Shown here: piece after piece, positions 34,766-43,682 of the stretch
Numbering within the stretch: position 1 is the first letter of the stretch
Layout of the letters: every line of letters begins with the position of its first letter
Source: Arthrobacter echini
GTDB taxonomy: Bacteria > Actinomycetota > Actinomycetes > Actinomycetales > Micrococcaceae
Length of the DNA stretch: 64,000 nucleotides
NCBI RefSeq assembly: GCF_004803505.1
Contig: NZ_SSWH01000009.1
Location: forward strand, 80,297 to 144,296
Reading direction: 5' to 3'
Program-made: the position numbers and the translations under genes
Notes under the pieces: generated by a model
What the model was told of the DNA's origin: nothing
What the model saw: only the letters and a program-made list of their open reading frames with translations
The model's database searches: none

Positions 34766-36217
34766 ATGCTCAAGACTGATTCCGCGCTGGATCGCTACTT
34801 CTCCATCACGGAGCGGGGATCCACGTTCTCCCGCGAGGTGCGCGGGGGCCTGGCGACGTTCTTCGCCATGAGCTACATCGTGGTCCTCAACCCCCTCATC
34901 CTCGCGGGAGCCGACGCGGCCGGCACGGAACTGGGCCGCCCCCGCGTCGCCGCAGTGACCGCCCTCGTGGCCGGTATCCTCACCATCGCCATGGGCGCCT
35001 GGGCCAAGTACCCGTTCGCACTGGCCACCGGTCTCGGGGTCAACGCGTTCGTCGCCATCACGGTCGCGACCAATCCGGGACTCACCTGGCCGGACATCAT
35101 GGGGCTCGTGGTGCTCGCCGGTCTGACCATGTTCGTCCTCGTGCTCACCGGCTTCCGGACGGCCGTCTTCAATGCCGTCCCGGAGAGCCTCAAGACGGCG
35201 ATCGTCGTGGGCATAGGCCTGTTCATCGCGCTGATCGGTCTGGTGAACTCCGGCTTCGTGCGCCGCATCCCCGACACGGCGAACACCACGGTGCCGGTGG
35301 GCCTCGGCTTCGGCGGGGTGCTGATCGGCTGGCCCACGCTCGTCTTCGTGTTCGGCCTCGTCCTCACCATGGCCCTCGTGGTCCGCAAGGTGCGCGGCGG
35401 CATCCTCATCGGCGTGCTCGGCGCCACCGCCCTCGCCGTGATCCTCGAGGCCGTGTTCGACGTCGGCCCCGGTGTGGCGCCGGGGCAGGACCCGAACCCG
35501 GCGGGCTGGTCCCTCGTGGTGCCCGAACTGCCCGCCGGTACCTGGGTGGGCGTTCCCGATCTCACGCTGGTGGGCAACGTGAATCTCTTCGGGGCTTTCG
35601 GCCACCTCGGGGCTACCGCCGCTCTCCTGCTGACCTTCACCATCCTGCTCAGCATCTTCTTCGACGCCATGGGCACCATGGTGGGGCTGGCGAACGAGGC
35701 GAACCTGGTGGACGCCAAGGGCAACATCCCCGGCGTCGACCGCGTCCTGGTGGTCGACGCCCTCGGCGCCGTCGCCGGCGGCGCCGGATCGGTGTCCTCG
35801 AACCAGATCTACGTGGAGTCCGGGGCAGGCATCGGGGAGGGAGCCAGGACGGGTCTTGCCAACGTGGTGACCGGGACCCTGTTCCTCCTCGCGATGTTCT
35901 TCACCCCGCTCATCAGCCTCGTACCGTTCGAGGCCGTGGCGCCGGCCCTCGTCGTCGTCGGCTTCATGATGGTGGCACAGATCGGGAGGATCGACTTCGA
36001 CGACTGGGGCGTCGCGATCCCGGCCTTTTTGACCTTCACCCTCGTGCCGTTCACGTATTCGATCGCGAACGGTATCGGTGCCGGCTTCATCGCGTTCGTG
36101 CTGATCCGCTCCGTCCAGGGCCGCGGGCGCGAGGTTCATCCCCTGATGTGGGTGGTCGCAGTAGCGTTCGTGGTCTTCTTCGGCCTCGGGCCCATCGAGG
36201 AACTGCTCGGCATCTGA
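34766..36217 (+). CDS. NCS2/AzgA-type purine permease
   Basis: A 483-residue polytopic permease from the ATG at 34766, where CGAGGA lies just upstream. The upstream open frame is antisense to copC. It begins TFSREVRGGLATFFAMSYIV, the conserved AzgA-family opening. FFDAMGTMVGLANEANLVDA and GAGSVSSNQIYVESGAGIGE are the two signature segments of TM8 and TM10 in this adenine/guanine/hypoxanthine branch. It should import purine bases by proton symport. Its neighbours give no operon link. Confidence 0.93.
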   Translation: MLKTDSALDRYFSITERGSTFSREVRGGLATFFAMSYIVVLNPLILAGADAAGTELGRPRVAAVTALVAGILTIAMGAWAKYPFALATGLGVNAFVAITVATNPGLTWPDIMGLVVLAGLTMFVLVLTGFRTAVFNAVPESLKTAIVVGIGLFIALIGLVNSGFVRRIPDTANTTVPVGLGFGGVLIGWPTLVFVFGLVLTMALVVRKVRGGILIGVLGATALAVILEAVFDVGPGVAPGQDPNPAGWSLVVPELPAGTWVGVPDLTLVGNVNLFGAFGHLGATAALLLTFTILLSIFFDAMGTMVGLANEANLVDAKGNIPGVDRVLVVDALGAVAGGAGSVSSNQIYVESGAGIGEGARTGLANVVTGTLFLLAMFFTPLISLVPFEAVAPALVVVGFMMVAQIGRIDFDDWGVAIPAFLTFTLVPFTYSIANGIGAGFIAFVLIRSVQGRGREVHPLMWVVAVAFVVFFGLGPIEELLGI

Positions 36218-36239
36218 GCGGGGTGGCGGGACCCGCCGG

Positions 36240-37031
36240 TCAGCGGGCGGACCAGCCGCCGTCCATGACGTAGGACGATCCGGTGACCATCGCGGCGTCG
36301 TCGCCCGCGAGCCAGGCGACGACGGAGGCGACCTCCTCGGGCTCCACGAGCCGCTTGATGACCGCCTCGGTGAGTAGGATCCTGGTCATCACCTCCTCCT
36401 CGCTGATCGAGTGCAACCGGGCCTGGTCCGCGAGCTGGTGCTCCACCAGGGGCGTACGGACGTAGCCGGGATTGACGCAGTTGCTCGTGACACCGTGCTC
36501 ACCGCCCTCCAGCGCGGTGACCTTGGACAGGCCCTCGAGGCCGTGCTTGGCCGTGACGTAGGCGGATTTGTAGGGTGAGGCGCGCAGACCGTGGACGGAG
36601 GAGATGTTGATGATGCGCCCGAAACCGCGCTCGTACATCCCCGGCAGGACGGCGCGGATCAGCAGGAACGGGACCTCGACCATGAGTTGCTGGATGCGAC
36701 GGAAATCGGCCGGGCTGAAGTCCTGGATGGGACTGACCACCTGGATCCCGGCATTGTTGACGAGGATATCGGCCCGGAGGGAGAGCTCCTCGAGGGACGC
36801 GGTATCGAGGAGATCCACCGTCCAGGAGTCTCCATCGAGCTCCTCGGCAAGACTCCGGGCAGCGTCCCCGTCCCGGTCGGCGACCACCACGGTGGCGCCG
36901 CGTGCCGCCAGTGCCCGCGCGCAGGCCGCGCCGATACCACTGGCGCCGCCGGTGATCACGGCGCGGCGTCCGCTGAGTTCGGTCCCTGCCATTCTGGGCT
37001 GCTCGAACCGGGACTCGAGATCAGTATTCAC
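36240..37031 (-). CDS. 3-hydroxybutyrate dehydrogenase-like SDR
   Basis: A 263-residue short-chain dehydrogenase from the GTG at 37031 (GAGGAG 6 nt before). The cofactor loop is AVITGGASGIGAACARALAA, the acidic VVVADRD favours NAD, NNAG is conserved, and the catalytic Tyr-Lys is in PYKSAYVTAKHGLEG after INISSVHG. The block GVTSNCVNPGYVRTPLVEHQ is typical of bacterial 3-hydroxybutyrate dehydrogenase, which makes acetoacetate. The assignment is at subfamily level from these blocks. Confidence 0.88.
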   Translation of the reverse strand: MNTDLESRFEQPRMAGTELSGRRAVITGGASGIGAACARALAARGATVVVADRDGDAARSLAEELDGDSWTVDLLDTASLEELSLRADILVNNAGIQVVSPIQDFSPADFRRIQQLMVEVPFLLIRAVLPGMYERGFGRIINISSVHGLRASPYKSAYVTAKHGLEGLSKVTALEGGEHGVTSNCVNPGYVRTPLVEHQLADQARLHSISEEEVMTRILLTEAVIKRLVEPEEVASVVAWLAGDDAAMVTGSSYVMDGGWSAR

Positions 37032-37127
37032 GGTGTGTCTCCTCGCTCGGGGAACGGCTCGTTCCTCGAGTATCACCGCGGAAAGGCAGATGGACCAGTA
37101 CCCACCTCGGCACCTGTGGATCGGCGA

Positions 37128-37940
37128 TCAGTCGGTGAGCGGCTGCGCGCCCGCCGCGAAGGTCCGTACCCGCGTGTCCTTCCAGAGGTGTGCGGGCATT
37201 CCCCCACCGAGCAGCTCCCGCGCCAGGCCCGGATCCTCACCGAGGGGCGCGTCGCTGCCGGCGATGATGACGTTCCCGAAGCGCCGCCCCTTGAGCATCG
37301 CGGGATCGGCGATGATCGCGGTGTGGGTGAACTCCGCGCCGATGGTCGCCGCTTCCCGCCTGGCCGTCGCGAGATCGGGTCTGTCCCCGCAGTTGACGAT
37401 GTAGACGCCGTCGGGCCCGAGCACCCGCCGGACCGCGCGCGTGAACTCCCTCGTGGTCAGCGCTGCCGGTGTGGTGCTGCCGGAGAACACGTCCCGGATC
37501 ACCAGATCGCGGCTGTCCTCGCTCAGGGACTCCGTGACGGCACGTGCCTCTCCGACGCGGATACGCAGGAGCGGCGCCCGCGGCAGGTCGAACCACTGAC
37601 GTACCAGGTCCGCGAGGCGCCCGTCGAGTTCGACGACGACCTGCCGGGACTGCGGATGCGACGTCGTGAAGCGCCGTGCGAGGGAGCAGGCGCCTCCGCC
37701 GAGGTGGAGTGCGCGCAGCCTGTCCGAAGCCGCCCACCGAGAGTCCACCAGGGAGGCGATCCAGCGCATGTACTCGAAGTCCAGTCGTAGCGGATCCACG
37801 AGGTCGATGTGGGAACTGGGCACTCCGTTGATGCGCAGGACCCAGCCGTTCGGATCGTAGGGATCGGGTTCGAGCTCGCACGTGCCGGTATCGATGGCGA
37901 ACTCGCCGATCTCAGGATGTGGGCCTGTGGATCTCGCCAT
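37128..37940 (-). CDS. Spermidine-synthase-like methyltransferase-fold protein
   Basis: A 270-residue protein with the polyamine-synthase Rossmann core. ALHLGGGACSLARRF is the SAM-like glycine loop, and QVVVELDGRLADLVRQWFDL and DLVIRDVFSGSTTPAALTTR follow. The Asp after the DVF segment is in the aminopropyltransferase position, but the putrescine-binding tail is not obvious. Members in actinobacteria are called fused MFS/spermidine-synthase-like or unknown. Repeat element copy 4 lies 84 nt upstream, in the same orientation. Confidence 0.8.
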   Translation of the reverse strand: MARSTGPHPEIGEFAIDTGTCELEPDPYDPNGWVLRINGVPSSHIDLVDPLRLDFEYMRWIASLVDSRWAASDRLRALHLGGGACSLARRFTTSHPQSRQVVVELDGRLADLVRQWFDLPRAPLLRIRVGEARAVTESLSEDSRDLVIRDVFSGSTTPAALTTREFTRAVRRVLGPDGVYIVNCGDRPDLATARREAATIGAEFTHTAIIADPAMLKGRRFGNVIIAGSDAPLGEDPGLARELLGGGMPAHLWKDTRVRTFAAGAQPLTD

Positions 37941-38024
37941 CAGGGCCGGGTTCCGGGGGTGGAGGGCATGAATCCCATGCTATGCGTGTCCAGGAAAGCC
38001 CTGACCTCGGAGCGGACGTGCGTG

Positions 38025-38109
38025 ATCCGGGGATTTTCGATCCGAAATACGGCGTGTCCCTGCCGACACGCCGCCCAGCATGCAGGACCTCAGGCCGAAG
38101 ACCCCGGAT
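38025..38109 (-). repeat. 85-nt palindromic element, copy 4 (most perfect)
   Basis: Read on the minus strand, ATCCGGGG (38109-38102) and CCCCGGAT (38032-38025) are perfect outer arms, and GGCGTGTC (38072-38065) and GACACGCC (38058-38051) perfect inner arms. Spacers are 29, 6 and 18 nt, again totalling 85. It lies between the thiamine-binding-protein gene and the spermidine-synthase-like gene, oriented with the latter. Confidence 0.85.
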
Positions 38110-38180
38110 ACGGTACGTCCAGCAGCACAGCTCCGGCCGGATGAACACCAGGGATCACGGCGATGAGAAGGCGCCGGTGG

Positions 38181-38537
38181 TCAGGAGTGGCCCTCGTACT
38201 GCTCCTGCTGATCCAGGGCCGCTTCGAGCCGGTCGACCTTGCCGGTGAGCTCGCCCGTGTGCCCGGGGCGGATGTCCGCCTTCAGCACCAGTGAGACGCG
38301 GCTGCCGTATCGGCCCACCGCGTCGGTAGCGTTCTTGACCACGGCCATCACCTCGTCCCAGTCACCCTCGATGGTGGTGAACATGGCGTCCGTGCGGTTG
38401 GGCAGGCCGGACTCGCGCACGACGGCGACGGCAGCGGCGACGGCGTCGTGCACCGACCCCTCGGGATTCTCGCGTGAGCTCTCGGGATTTCTACCGGAGG
38501 AGGAGCCGGACGGGGCGACGCTGAAGGCTACGAGCAT
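38181..38537 (-). CDS. MTH1187/YkoF-family thiamine-binding protein
   Basis: A 118-residue protein from the ATG at 38537 (MLVAFSVAPSG). The long open frame upstream to 39953 is out of phase with the Nramp gene and is not coding. The features are SVHDAVAAAVAVVRESGL, FTTIEGDWDEVMAVVKNATD and SRVSLVLKADIRPGHTG, the ferredoxin-like DUF77 fold that binds thiamine-like ligands. It is downstream of the Nramp-like gene with a 32-nt gap and is probably co-transcribed. Confidence 0.88.
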   Translation of the reverse strand: MLVAFSVAPSGSSSGRNPESSRENPEGSVHDAVAAAVAVVRESGLPNRTDAMFTTIEGDWDEVMAVVKNATDAVGRYGSRVSLVLKADIRPGHTGELTGKVDRLEAALDQQEQYEGHS

Positions 38538-38569
38538 GCCCCCAGTCTGGCATGCGGGCGACTCCGCGG

Positions 38570-39844
38570 TCAGCCCCCCGTGACGGCCTTGACCAACTCG
38601 TTCAGGCCGAGCACGAGGAACACCACGGTGGTGATGGCCAGGAACACGTTGGAGAACCACCTGTTCCGCCACTGCTGCGCCAGGCGCGAGCTGTTGAGCA
38701 GCACCAGCAGCGTGATGGCGAGGAAGGGCATGAACAGTGAACCGAGCACCCCGTACAGCAGGATCAGGAAGAACGGACGCCCGAGGAGCAGCAGCAGCAT
38801 GGGCGGAATGGTCAGCCAGAGCATGTAGGCGCGCGCGGGCGTGCTGTGGGACCCGGGGGCGTCGTCGTCGGAGAGATCGTTCGCCTGCTTGCGGAAGTTG
38901 GCCCAGAAGTCGGCGAACATGAGGCTGACACCGTGCCACACTCCCAGGAGCGAGGAGAACGACGACGCCCAGAAGCCGATGAGGAATACTTTCGCCCAGA
39001 TCACCCCGTAGCGGTCCTCGAGTACCGTGCCCATGTCGAGGAGCCCGCGGTCCCCGCTCTGGAGCGCGATGTTCGCGGTGAAGAGCAGTTCCGCTCCGAG
39101 GATCAGCATGCAGATCACGAAGATGCCGGTCATGGTGTAGGCCACGGAATTGTCCACCCGCATGACTCTCATCCATTTGGGTGTGTTCCAGCCCTTCTCG
39201 CGGAGCCAGTAGCCGTAGGCGGCGAGCGTGATGGTTCCGCCCACACCGCCGGCCAGACCCAGGACGTAGAAGACCGACCCGGCGGGCAGGGTGGGTACCA
39301 GGCCGCTGAGCATCGAGGGGATGTTCGGCAGCGCCAGAATGGCAGAGCCCACCACGGAGATGAACATGATGCCGACCATCACGGTCATGACCTTCTCGAA
39401 GAGTCCGTAGCGGCCGAACCACACGAGCGTCAGACCGATCAGACCCGAGGCGACGGCGAAGATGCTCAAAGGCACGGCGGGAAACAGGGCCTGCAGGGGC
39501 AGTGCGGTCGAGCTCATCGCCGTCGCCCCGTACACGAAGCCCCAGATGATGATGTAGGGGCCGAAGTACCAGCTGGTCCAGGCACCGAGCGTCCGCCAGC
39601 CCTGGAAGATCGTCTTGCCCGTTGCGAGGTACCAGCGGCCCACGCCCTCGACGAGGATGATCTTCAGGACGCAGCCGATCACCGCAGCCCACAGGAGTGC
39701 GTAGCCGTAGCGGCTTCCGGCTACCAGTGTGGCCACGAGATCGCCCGCGCCGACGCCGGTCGCTGCAGCGAGCAGACCGGGCCCGACCAGTCTCCACCTC
39801 GGTTTCTCGAGCTCGTCGACGCCTGTACTTCCGCGATCCGCCAC
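38570..39844 (-). CDS. Nramp-family transporter, non-canonical
   Basis: A 424-residue protein with eleven or so hydrophobic segments, opening WRLVGPGLLAAATGVGAGDL. Canonical Nramp metal transporters have D-P-G-N in TM1 and M-P-H in TM6. Here the TM1 site reads GVGAGDL and the TM6 region is GGVGGTITLAAYGYW, so the manganese/iron ligands are absent. It belongs to the broader Nramp/APC family, but its substrate is probably not Mn or Fe. It precedes the thiamine-binding protein gene, which raises the question of a vitamin or other organic substrate. Confidence 0.85.
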   Translation of the reverse strand: MADRGSTGVDELEKPRWRLVGPGLLAAATGVGAGDLVATLVAGSRYGYALLWAAVIGCVLKIILVEGVGRWYLATGKTIFQGWRTLGAWTSWYFGPYIIIWGFVYGATAMSSTALPLQALFPAVPLSIFAVASGLIGLTLVWFGRYGLFEKVMTVMVGIMFISVVGSAILALPNIPSMLSGLVPTLPAGSVFYVLGLAGGVGGTITLAAYGYWLREKGWNTPKWMRVMRVDNSVAYTMTGIFVICMLILGAELLFTANIALQSGDRGLLDMGTVLEDRYGVIWAKVFLIGFWASSFSSLLGVWHGVSLMFADFWANFRKQANDLSDDDAPGSHSTPARAYMLWLTIPPMLLLLLGRPFFLILLYGVLGSLFMPFLAITLLVLLNSSRLAQQWRNRWFSNVFLAITTVVFLVLGLNELVKAVTGG

Positions 39845-39916
39845 GGCCAGCCCCCTCGGAGTCCTGTTGGTGCGTAGAGCCTAGCAAGGACGATGACGCA
39901 GAGCACGGGGATCCGC

Positions 39917-41101
39917 TCAGGAGGTCCTGCCCACCTCGCGGCGGCGCAGCCATTCGCTCGCCGGAGCGGTGGACACACCGTGGATCACCACGGACAGCGT
40001 GATGGCCAGCGTCGCGTGGACGAAGAGATCATGGTTGCCGGTCAGCCGCTCGGCGAGGGTCGCGTAGAAGAGCGCCGAGACGCCGATGGGACCGAACCAG
40101 CCCAGGAAGACGGTCTCCGGGACACTGTGCACCCGGCGTAGGAGCGGACGCAACGCCAGGAGCGCCACGGCCCGGCGGAGCAGGAGTGCTACGAGGAGCA
40201 CCACAGGCGCAGCCCACCCGAGGGCAGACCACTCACCGAACGGCAGCGCGAGGCCGAGCAGGATGAAGATCGGCAGGAGGAAGAATCTGTTCACCACGTC
40301 CTCCACCCTGTCCTCCTCGTCCTCGTCCTGCTGCGGAATGACCTGACCGAACACAGCGGCTGCCACGAAGACGGCGAGGACCGCGTCGGTCCCGAGCAGT
40401 TTTCCCGCGCCCAGGAGCAGGAGAGCGAACGGCAGGAGGAAACCCAGGTAGGAGTTGTCCTCCATGAGGCCCTTGTCCTTCGCGACAAGGAAGATCCTCG
40501 CCAGGACGTAGCCCACGAGCGCCCCGAACAGGGCGGCACCGAGGATCTCGCGGAGGAATACGCTCAGCAGCAGTTCCCGGCCCGCTGTCTCCGGCGAGGT
40601 CGTGAGGAGCACGGGCAGGAGCACGAAGAGATAGCCGAGGCCGTCATTGAGTCCGCTCTCCGAGGAGATGTCGTACCGCACACGCGAGGGAATCTTCGCC
40701 TTCGCGAGCGAACCGGTGACGATCGGCGTGGTGACCACGGGATCCGTCGGCGTGATGATCGCGCCGAGTGTCAGAGCCACGAGGAACGGCACCCCGAGCA
40801 GCGCCCAGAGGATCCCCGTGGCGACGGCGAACATGACCAGCATCCCGAGGACGATGCTCGAGACGACCCAGCGGCGGTTCCTCCGCCAGTAGCCGTGCGG
40901 CAGGCGGAGGGCGACGCCGGCGAGCCCGACGGCGAGCGTGATCCGGGTTGCCTGCTCCAGCAGCTCGCCGGTCGGCACGCCGAAGTCCTCGATCCGCACG
41001 ACGCCGAGGACGGCGGGGCCGAGGAGCACGCCCGTGGCGAGCGCCAGCACCGGCCCCGGAAGGCTGATGCGCTGCAGCAGGGACGAGAGGAGCGCCAGCA
41101 C
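39917..41101 (-). CDS. CPA1/NhaP-type cation:proton antiporter
   Basis: A polytopic antiporter; 394 residues from the GTG at 41101. Landmarks are GVLLGPAVLGVV, ITLAVGLAGVALRLPHGYWR, GAIITPTDPVVTTPIVTG, ISSESGLNDGLGYLFVLLP (the N-D acid pair of the transport site) and WFGPIGVSALFYATLAERL near the end. The GTG start cuts into the first helix. In-frame codons upstream would complete it (LDINLVLTLFAGTILVLALL), but only a CTG at 41146 could start there. It is probably a sodium or potassium/proton exchanger in the membrane. Confidence 0.88.
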   Translation of the reverse strand: MLALLSSLLQRISLPGPVLALATGVLLGPAVLGVVRIEDFGVPTGELLEQATRITLAVGLAGVALRLPHGYWRRNRRWVVSSIVLGMLVMFAVATGILWALLGVPFLVALTLGAIITPTDPVVTTPIVTGSLAKAKIPSRVRYDISSESGLNDGLGYLFVLLPVLLTTSPETAGRELLLSVFLREILGAALFGALVGYVLARIFLVAKDKGLMEDNSYLGFLLPFALLLLGAGKLLGTDAVLAVFVAAAVFGQVIPQQDEDEEDRVEDVVNRFFLLPIFILLGLALPFGEWSALGWAAPVVLLVALLLRRAVALLALRPLLRRVHSVPETVFLGWFGPIGVSALFYATLAERLTGNHDLFVHATLAITLSVVIHGVSTAPASEWLRRREVGRTS

Positions 41102-41393
41102 GAGGATGGTTCCCGCGAACAGGGTGAGGACCAGATTGATGTCCAGGGCCGGGACCGCCTTCCGTGAGAATCCAAGGGGCAGGGAATGCTCTTCACACTA
41201 GCGCCGGGGCCTGCCCGCACTACACGTGAAGGATGTGTACGACCCGGTTGCAGAAGCAGTGCTCCACAGGTATCGGGCTCATGACCGAACGCTGCCGATA
41301 TCAGCTCCGACCTCTAGGCTTGGTCCAGTACGCCTTCGGCCTTCAACGGTGCAGCCCGGCGAATACTGCCATACGTTCTCTGATGGGTGCTCC

Positions 41394-42611
41394 TTGTCCG
41401 CTTCGCCTCCGAGGGTGTCCTCCACCCCGTTCCCCTACATCGGCCTGCTCTCGCTCGCGGGTGCCATCTTCGTCTCCGTGACGAGCGAGTTCCTGCCCAC
41501 CGGGCTCCTGCTCGCGATGGCGGACGATCTCGGGGTGAGCCGGTCGACAGCGGGCTACCTCGTGACGATCTTCGCCGGGACCGTCGTCGTCGCCACGACG
41601 CCGCTCGCCGCCGTGACCCAGCGCGTTTCGCGCAAGTCCCTGCTCGTCGTCGTACTCCTGGTCATCGCGGTGGCGAACATCCTGGCGGCGATCGCGCCGA
41701 CCTATGCCGTGCTGGTGGCAGCGCGTGTCCTCGGCGGGCTGGCGCACGGGTTGTTCTGGGCCGTGGTGGCCGCCTACGCCGCGCACCTCGTCCCCGCCCA
41801 CCAGTTGGGGAAGGCGGTCTCCATCACCGCGGGAGGCGGCACGGCGGCGTTCGTGCTCGGCGTCCCGGTGGGTACGGCGATCGGCACCGCGCTGGGGTGG
41901 CGCACGGCCTTCACCATCATCGGGATCGTCGTCCTCGTCCTCGTCGTGGTGATCGTGAAGTTCCTGCCGCCGGTCGAGCACCGCGTGGAGCGCGCGGCGG
42001 GCGAGGAGCGCGTGCCGCTGCGCCGGGATCCGAGCATGAAGGCCGTCCTGCTGTTGTGCGCGGTGATCCTCATCGTCCTCACGGGGCAGAATCTGTTCTA
42101 CACCTACATCGCCCCCTGGCTGACCGACGTCTCCACGTTCCCCGTGGAAGGAGTGGCGCTGGTCCTGTTCCTCTACGGTGGCGCGGGGATCATCGGCCTG
42201 CTCATCGCCGGCTACGCCACCGACCGCTTCCCGCGGAACGCCTTCGTCGCCGTGGTGCTGGTGGTCATGCTCGCCGTCCTGACGCTCGCCGTCGGCTCGT
42301 CCAGCTCGGTGGTGGTGCTCATCGCGGTGACCGTATGGGGAGCCGCCTTCGGGGCCATCCCGGCCATGCTGCAGACCAGGATGCTGCGCACGGCCTCCGT
42401 CCGGATCCGTGATCTCTCCGCGGCCCTCCAGACCACGGCCTTCAACATCGGGATCGCCGGTGGCGCGCTGTTCGGCGGGCTCCTGCTCGATTCCGTGGGT
42501 CTCGCGATCCTCCCCTTCGTCCTGATCATCATGCTGGGTGCGGGACTGGCCCTGAGTCTGATCACCGATACCGCGGCCGGGCGCCGAGAGCGCCGTCGGC
42601 TCCGGCCGTGA
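41394..42611 (+). CDS. MFS transporter
   Basis: About 405 residues with twelve predicted helices, from PYIGLLSLAGAIFVSVTSEF. The loop 2-3 motif area is LAAVTQRVSRKSLL, and YAVLVAARVLGGLAHGLFWA with LGVPVGTAIGTALGWRTAF are typical of DHA1 drug:H+ antiporters (AraJ/Bcr-like group). The start is unclear: the TTG at 41394 was chosen so that translation begins just before the first helix; a GTG at 41415 and an open frame to 41226 are alternatives, none with a strong ribosome binding site. The next gene starts 13 nt downstream. Confidence 0.85.
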   Translation: MSASPPRVSSTPFPYIGLLSLAGAIFVSVTSEFLPTGLLLAMADDLGVSRSTAGYLVTIFAGTVVVATTPLAAVTQRVSRKSLLVVVLLVIAVANILAAIAPTYAVLVAARVLGGLAHGLFWAVVAAYAAHLVPAHQLGKAVSITAGGGTAAFVLGVPVGTAIGTALGWRTAFTIIGIVVLVLVVVIVKFLPPVEHRVERAAGEERVPLRRDPSMKAVLLLCAVILIVLTGQNLFYTYIAPWLTDVSTFPVEGVALVLFLYGGAGIIGLLIAGYATDRFPRNAFVAVVLVVMLAVLTLAVGSSSSVVVLIAVTVWGAAFGAIPAMLQTRMLRTASVRIRDLSAALQTTAFNIGIAGGALFGGLLLDSVGLAILPFVLIIMLGAGLALSLITDTAAGRRERRRLRP

Positions 42612-42624
42612 CTACAGTTGCCTG

Positions 42625-43668
42625 ATGCGCGCTGTCTGGTTCGACCGCTTCACCGAACGTCCCGACCTCCGCGACGTTCCAGACCCCGTGCCCACACCGC
42701 GCGGCGTCGTCGTCCGTGTCGAGGCGACGGGGCTGTGCCGCAGCGACGTGCACGGCTGGCTGGGGCACGACGGCGGCATCGCCCTACCGCACGTCCCCGG
42801 CCACGAGCTCGTGGGTACCATCACGTCAACAGGTGATCAGGTGAAGCGTTTCCGGATCGGTGACCGCGTGACCACGCCGTTCGTCTGCGCCTGCGGGCGC
42901 TGCCCCGAATGCGCGGCCGGCAACGGCCAGGTCTGCCGCAACCAGACCCAGCCGGGCTTCACCCACTGGGGCTCCTTCGCCGAACAGGTGGCCCTGCACG
43001 ACGCCGACACGAATCTGATTCCCGTCCCGGCCTCCTTCGACGCCGGGGCTGCCGCGCTGCTGGGCTGCCGCTTCGCGACGTCCTACCGTGGGCTGGTCCA
43101 CCAAGGGCAGCTCGAAGCCGGTCAGTCGCTGCTGGTGGTCGGGTGTGGCGGCGTGGGCCTGAGCACCGTGATGATCGGCGGGGCACTCGGCGCCGAGGTG
43201 ATCGCTGTGGATGTCGACGACACCGCGCTGGAGCGTGCACGGCGGTTCGGGGCGGTCCGCGCCGTGAACTCCTCCGACCGGTCGGTGGAGGAGACGGTGC
43301 ATGCGGTGCGCAATGCGGCGCCGGCCGGCATCGACGTCTCCGTGGACGCCCTGGGGCGCGAGCAGACCGCCGCGCTCGGCATCCTGTCCCTGCGCCCGCG
43401 AGGCCGTCATGTGCAGATCGGCCTGTTCCCCGCGGACCCGGTGATCCCCATGGGGGCGGTCATCGGCGGGGAGCTCGCGATCCTCGGCAGCCACGGCATG
43501 CCGGCGCACGACTACCCGGGACTGCTGGAGCTGATCGCCGAGGGCCGTTTGCGACCCCAGGACCTCATCGAGCGGACCATCCCGCTGGCCGCTGCCCCGG
43601 ACGCGCTCGTCGCCATGGCCGGCGACCGATCCGTCGGCGGGGTGACCGTCGTCGACCCGCGCCTGTAA
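42625..43668 (+). CDS. Zinc-dependent medium-chain alcohol dehydrogenase
   Basis: A 347-residue MDR enzyme. The catalytic zinc site is GLCRSDVHGWLG and PHVPGHELVGTI, and the structural zinc lobe is CACGRCPECAAGNGQVC, with four Cys. The cofactor loop is LLVVGCGGVGLSTVMIGGAL, then VIAVDVDD, an Asp that favours NAD. Cytoplasmic. The 13-nt gap to the MFS gene suggests co-transcription, so the pair may import and oxidise an alcohol, or export its product. Convergent with the M20 gene. Confidence 0.92.
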   Translation: MRAVWFDRFTERPDLRDVPDPVPTPRGVVVRVEATGLCRSDVHGWLGHDGGIALPHVPGHELVGTITSTGDQVKRFRIGDRVTTPFVCACGRCPECAAGNGQVCRNQTQPGFTHWGSFAEQVALHDADTNLIPVPASFDAGAAALLGCRFATSYRGLVHQGQLEAGQSLLVVGCGGVGLSTVMIGGALGAEVIAVDVDDTALERARRFGAVRAVNSSDRSVEETVHAVRNAAPAGIDVSVDALGREQTAALGILSLRPRGRHVQIGLFPADPVIPMGAVIGGELAILGSHGMPAHDYPGLLELIAEGRLRPQDLIERTIPLAAAPDALVAMAGDRSVGGVTVVDPRL

Positions 43669-43682
43669 AACCCGGCCACTGG

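Noticed and set aside
34658..36139. Long minus-strand frame antisense to the purine permease
   Set aside because: Its protein is highly charged, of His/Asp/Glu-rich composition typical of GC-rich antisense frames, with no domain.
38538..39953. Long upstream extension of the thiamine-binding-protein frame
   Set aside because: It runs out of phase through the Nramp gene and its protein is Arg/His-rich and domainless.
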